Assembly (NCBI GenBank): GCA_944366945.1
Contig: CALVWJ010000007.1
Coordinates: 1-64,000 of the forward strand
Direction: 5' to 3'
DNA: 64,000 bases
From: an uncultured Clostridia bacterium
GTDB taxonomy: Bacteria > Bacillota > Clostridia > Christensenellales > CAG-138
Shown piece after piece: positions 62,609-64,000 of the stretch. The position numbers and the translations under genes were made by a program. The first letter of the stretch is position 1; every line of letters starts with the position of its first letter. The notes beneath the pieces were generated by a model that was given only the letters and a program-made list of their open reading frames with translations, ran no database searches and was not told the DNA's origin.

Positions 62609-62917
62609 TCAGCAATGACAGGTTTCTGCCCACTCCAGATCCGGCGTAGTCAGCTTTTTCAGCAAGTCAACAGCGGCATCTCTGCCCGGTTCACTGAGCC
62701 GGTAGTGTGTCCATTTCCCCTCTTGGCGGCTAACAACAATGCCGGAATCGCAGAGGATTTTCATATGATAAGAGAGTCCGGATTGCGTTAAGTCCAAGGG
62801 CTCCAGCAAAACACAGGCACACTTTTCACCGCTGCGCAACTGCTCCAAAATGGCAAGCCGTTTCGGATCGCAAAAGGCCTTGAACACCTTGGCTTGAGCC
62901 TTGTATACTGTATCCAT
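62609..62917 (-). CDS. arsR: ArsR-family metalloregulator
   Basis: 102 residues. The winged HTH includes KAFCDPKRLAILEQLRSGEKCACVLLEPLDLTQSGLSYHMKIL; the C-A-C pair near residues 33-35 is the arsenite-sensing position of ArsR proteins, and further cysteines end the protein (ETCHC). It represses its own operon until arsenite binds. First gene of the arsR-permease-thioredoxin-arsC unit, beside two matching operators. Confidence 0.93.
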   Translation of the reverse strand: MDTVYKAQAKVFKAFCDPKRLAILEQLRSGEKCACVLLEPLDLTQSGLSYHMKILCDSGIVVSRQEGKWTHYRLSEPGRDAAVDLLKKLTTPDLEWAETCHC

Positions 62918-62927
62918 GCGCTACCTC

Positions 62928-63007
62928 ATATCAATATTTCTTGATATGTTTGTAGTATATGCATAAATCTTCCTCCTGTCAACTATTACATCAATTTTTC
63001 TTGATAT
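62928..63007 (-). promoter_or_regulatory. Promoter and two operators of the arsenic operon
   Basis: Minus-strand TTGACA (62977-62982), 17-base spacer, TATACT (62954-62959). Dyads ATATCAA-N6-TTGATAT (62928-62947) and ACATCAA-N6-TTGATAT (62988-63007) flank the promoter, one over the start, one upstream of -35, exactly 60 bases apart. Confidence 0.8.
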
Positions 63008-63294
63008 ATATTTCAGCATAAAATGACGAGTTGGCTTTAAGGGTGATCTCAAGCAAGACTCTATAACAGCAAATCCTCAATCAGTCCGAATGACAGCATC
63101 CTGTGTGAATTGCGTTTTTACAGAACACCACGAAAAATTAGGATTTCAACTTGGCTATATCTTCGGTGCTGTAAGCTTGTTGCAGAGCACGAAAATAAAA
63201 ACTGCCAGCTTAGAAGTTGGCAGTCAAGGTACATGATGGCACGACTATATCATGAATTTTCCCTTTCAAAGGGCTGTAGTAAAACTAGGGTTAC

Positions 63295-63336
63295 AAAAAA
63301 CGCTGACAAGGCACATATTGGATCCTTGTCAGCGTT
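63295..63336 (-). terminator. tRNA-Val terminator
   Basis: AACGCTGACAAGG / CCTTGTCAGCGTT, 12-base loop, followed by T6 on the minus strand. Confidence 0.9.
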
Positions 63337-63342
63337 CTTATC

Positions 63343-63419
63343 TGGTGGGGATGGAGGGGCTCGAACCCCCGACCTCTTCGATGTGAGCGAAGCGCTCTAA
63401 CCAGCTGGGCTACATCCCC
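63343..63419 (-). tRNA. tRNA-Val(CAC)
   Basis: 77 bases with acceptor GGGGATG/CATCCCC, D arm GCCC-loop-GAGC, anticodon stem CTTCG/CGAAG with loop CTCACAT (CAC, valine), T loop TTCGAGC and encoded CCA. Confidence 0.93.
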
Positions 63420-63486
63420 TTTCTGCGACGGAATCTATTGTACAACACCACCGCAGATTTTGCAACATGAAAATTCGCTGCAACGC

Positions 63487-64000
63487 TCATTGCCCAAAAG
63501 CATTGCGATAATAGTTTCCGGCCTCAAGGGGGATTCCTTTGGCCGCAAACATCTCGCTCACGGTTACCAGCTGATACCCCTGCGCGATCAGCTCCGGCAC
63601 GATTGTTTCAGCAGCGGCGGCGGTAGCTTCATAAAGGTCATGCATGAGGATGATGCTGCCATCCTTTACCTCCTGGCGAATGGCTTTGAGCGTGCTTTCG
63701 GTATCCCGCGTGCTCCAATCCAGTGTATCGATCGTCCACATGATTAAAGGGTACGGCACATTGGCTTTTACGGTTTTATCCTTGATGCCAGCGCCATATG
63801 GAAGGCGCGCCAACGTTACTTCCTTGCCCGTTGCAGTAAGGATCAAGGCGTTAAGGCTGTTGATCTGCTCCTGGATTTCGTCCGGCGAGATTTTCGTCAA
63901 ATTTTTATGGTTGTAGGTGTGGTTGCCAATCTCGCACCCCAGTTCGCTTGCGCGCTTGGTGATCTCCTGGAATTTTTCAAGCTGGGTGCCGACCACAAAA
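63487..64000 (-). CDS. Polysaccharide deacetylase (NodB domain), 5' end outside window
   Basis: Open through the window edge; 171 codons visible, including the true C-terminus. GNHTYNH is the metal-binding H-x3-H motif, followed by ARLPYGAG, MWTIDTLDW and IILMHDLYEATAAA with the catalytic histidine. These enzymes remove acetyl groups from peptidoglycan or chitin-like polymers at the surface. The N-terminus and any signal peptide are not visible. Confidence 0.88.
   Translation of the reverse strand, partial: FVVGTQLEKFQEITKRASELGCEIGNHTYNHKNLTKISPDEIQEQINSLNALILTATGKEVTLARLPYGAGIKDKTVKANVPYPLIMWTIDTLDWSTRDTESTLKAIRQEVKDGSIILMHDLYEATAAAAETIVPELIAQGYQLVTVSEMFAAKGIPLEAGNYYRNAFGQ

Noticed and set aside
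1..64000. CRISPR arrays, rRNA genes, insertion sequences
   Set aside because: I looked for regularly spaced repeats, rRNA signatures and transposase genes with terminal repeats and saw none.

Overview
The window looks like a chromosomal segment of a low-to-mid GC Gram-positive bacterium of the class Clostridia. Evidence: strong GGAGG-type ribosome sites, SpoIID and Spo0A-type sporulation domains, a flotillin/NfeD cluster, an Lsa-like ABC-F protein, sortase-type surface anchoring and B. subtilis-like promoters. The backbone is GC-rich; two stretches (about 0.7-1.9 kb and 40.6-53.0 kb) are visibly more AT-rich and look acquired. A species cannot be named from the sequence alone.

Layout. 0-6.2 kb: a partial gene, then a minus-strand phage-type cassette (HTH protein, large terminase, P22-like portal, small protein, 569-residue peptidoglycan-binding-like protein) behind a promoter whose start overlaps a LexA/SOS box; no capsid, tail or lysis genes are visible. 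6.2-16.3 kb: PBP5-type carboxypeptidase, substrate-binding protein, a C-terminally short alanyl-tRNA synthetase, a DUF695/RraB-like protein, two divergent NhaC antiporters (one lacking its N-terminus) and an acetyltransferase. 16.8-26.3 kb: amino-acid synthesis, proB-proA-proC, then thrC with an ACT protein on one strand and hom-lysC-asd on the other. 26.4-40.3 kb: MATE and ABC-F exporter/protection genes, each behind a leader with a short upstream ORF; a DUF2179 protein; a zinc-ribbon/FloA/NfeD membrane-domain operon; a sigma-like membrane protein; SpoIID; an L,D-transpeptidase; and a DUF368 protein.

40.5-53.0 kb: an integrated element sits in a tRNA-Ser(GGA) gene. It encodes a tyrosine integrase, a small excisionase-like protein, a primase/SF3 helicase, an XRE regulator, a serine recombinase, a membrane Ser/Thr kinase with a divergent DNA-binding-like partner, a 1017-residue sortase-type surface protein and a second XRE regulator. 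The two ends carry different but individually well-paired tRNA-Ser 3' halves, so integration appears to have replaced the 3' half of the host tRNA rather than merely duplicated it. Repeats of TTGCTATGGT flank both ends and are candidate integrase arm sites.

53-64 kb: small accessory genes and wreckage: acetyltransferase, NUDIX, the tail of an S9 peptidase, a Spo0A DNA-binding domain without receiver, head-to-head 5'-truncated M14 peptidase and regulator fragments, an orphan GHKL kinase, a GPP34-MerR pair, an arsenic-type operon (arsR, permease, thioredoxin, arsC) under two matching operators, tRNA-Val(CAC), and a partial polysaccharide deacetylase. The most noteworthy items are the SOS-linked terminase/portal cassette without capsid genes, the tRNA 3'-half swap, and the element's kinase/surface-protein cargo.
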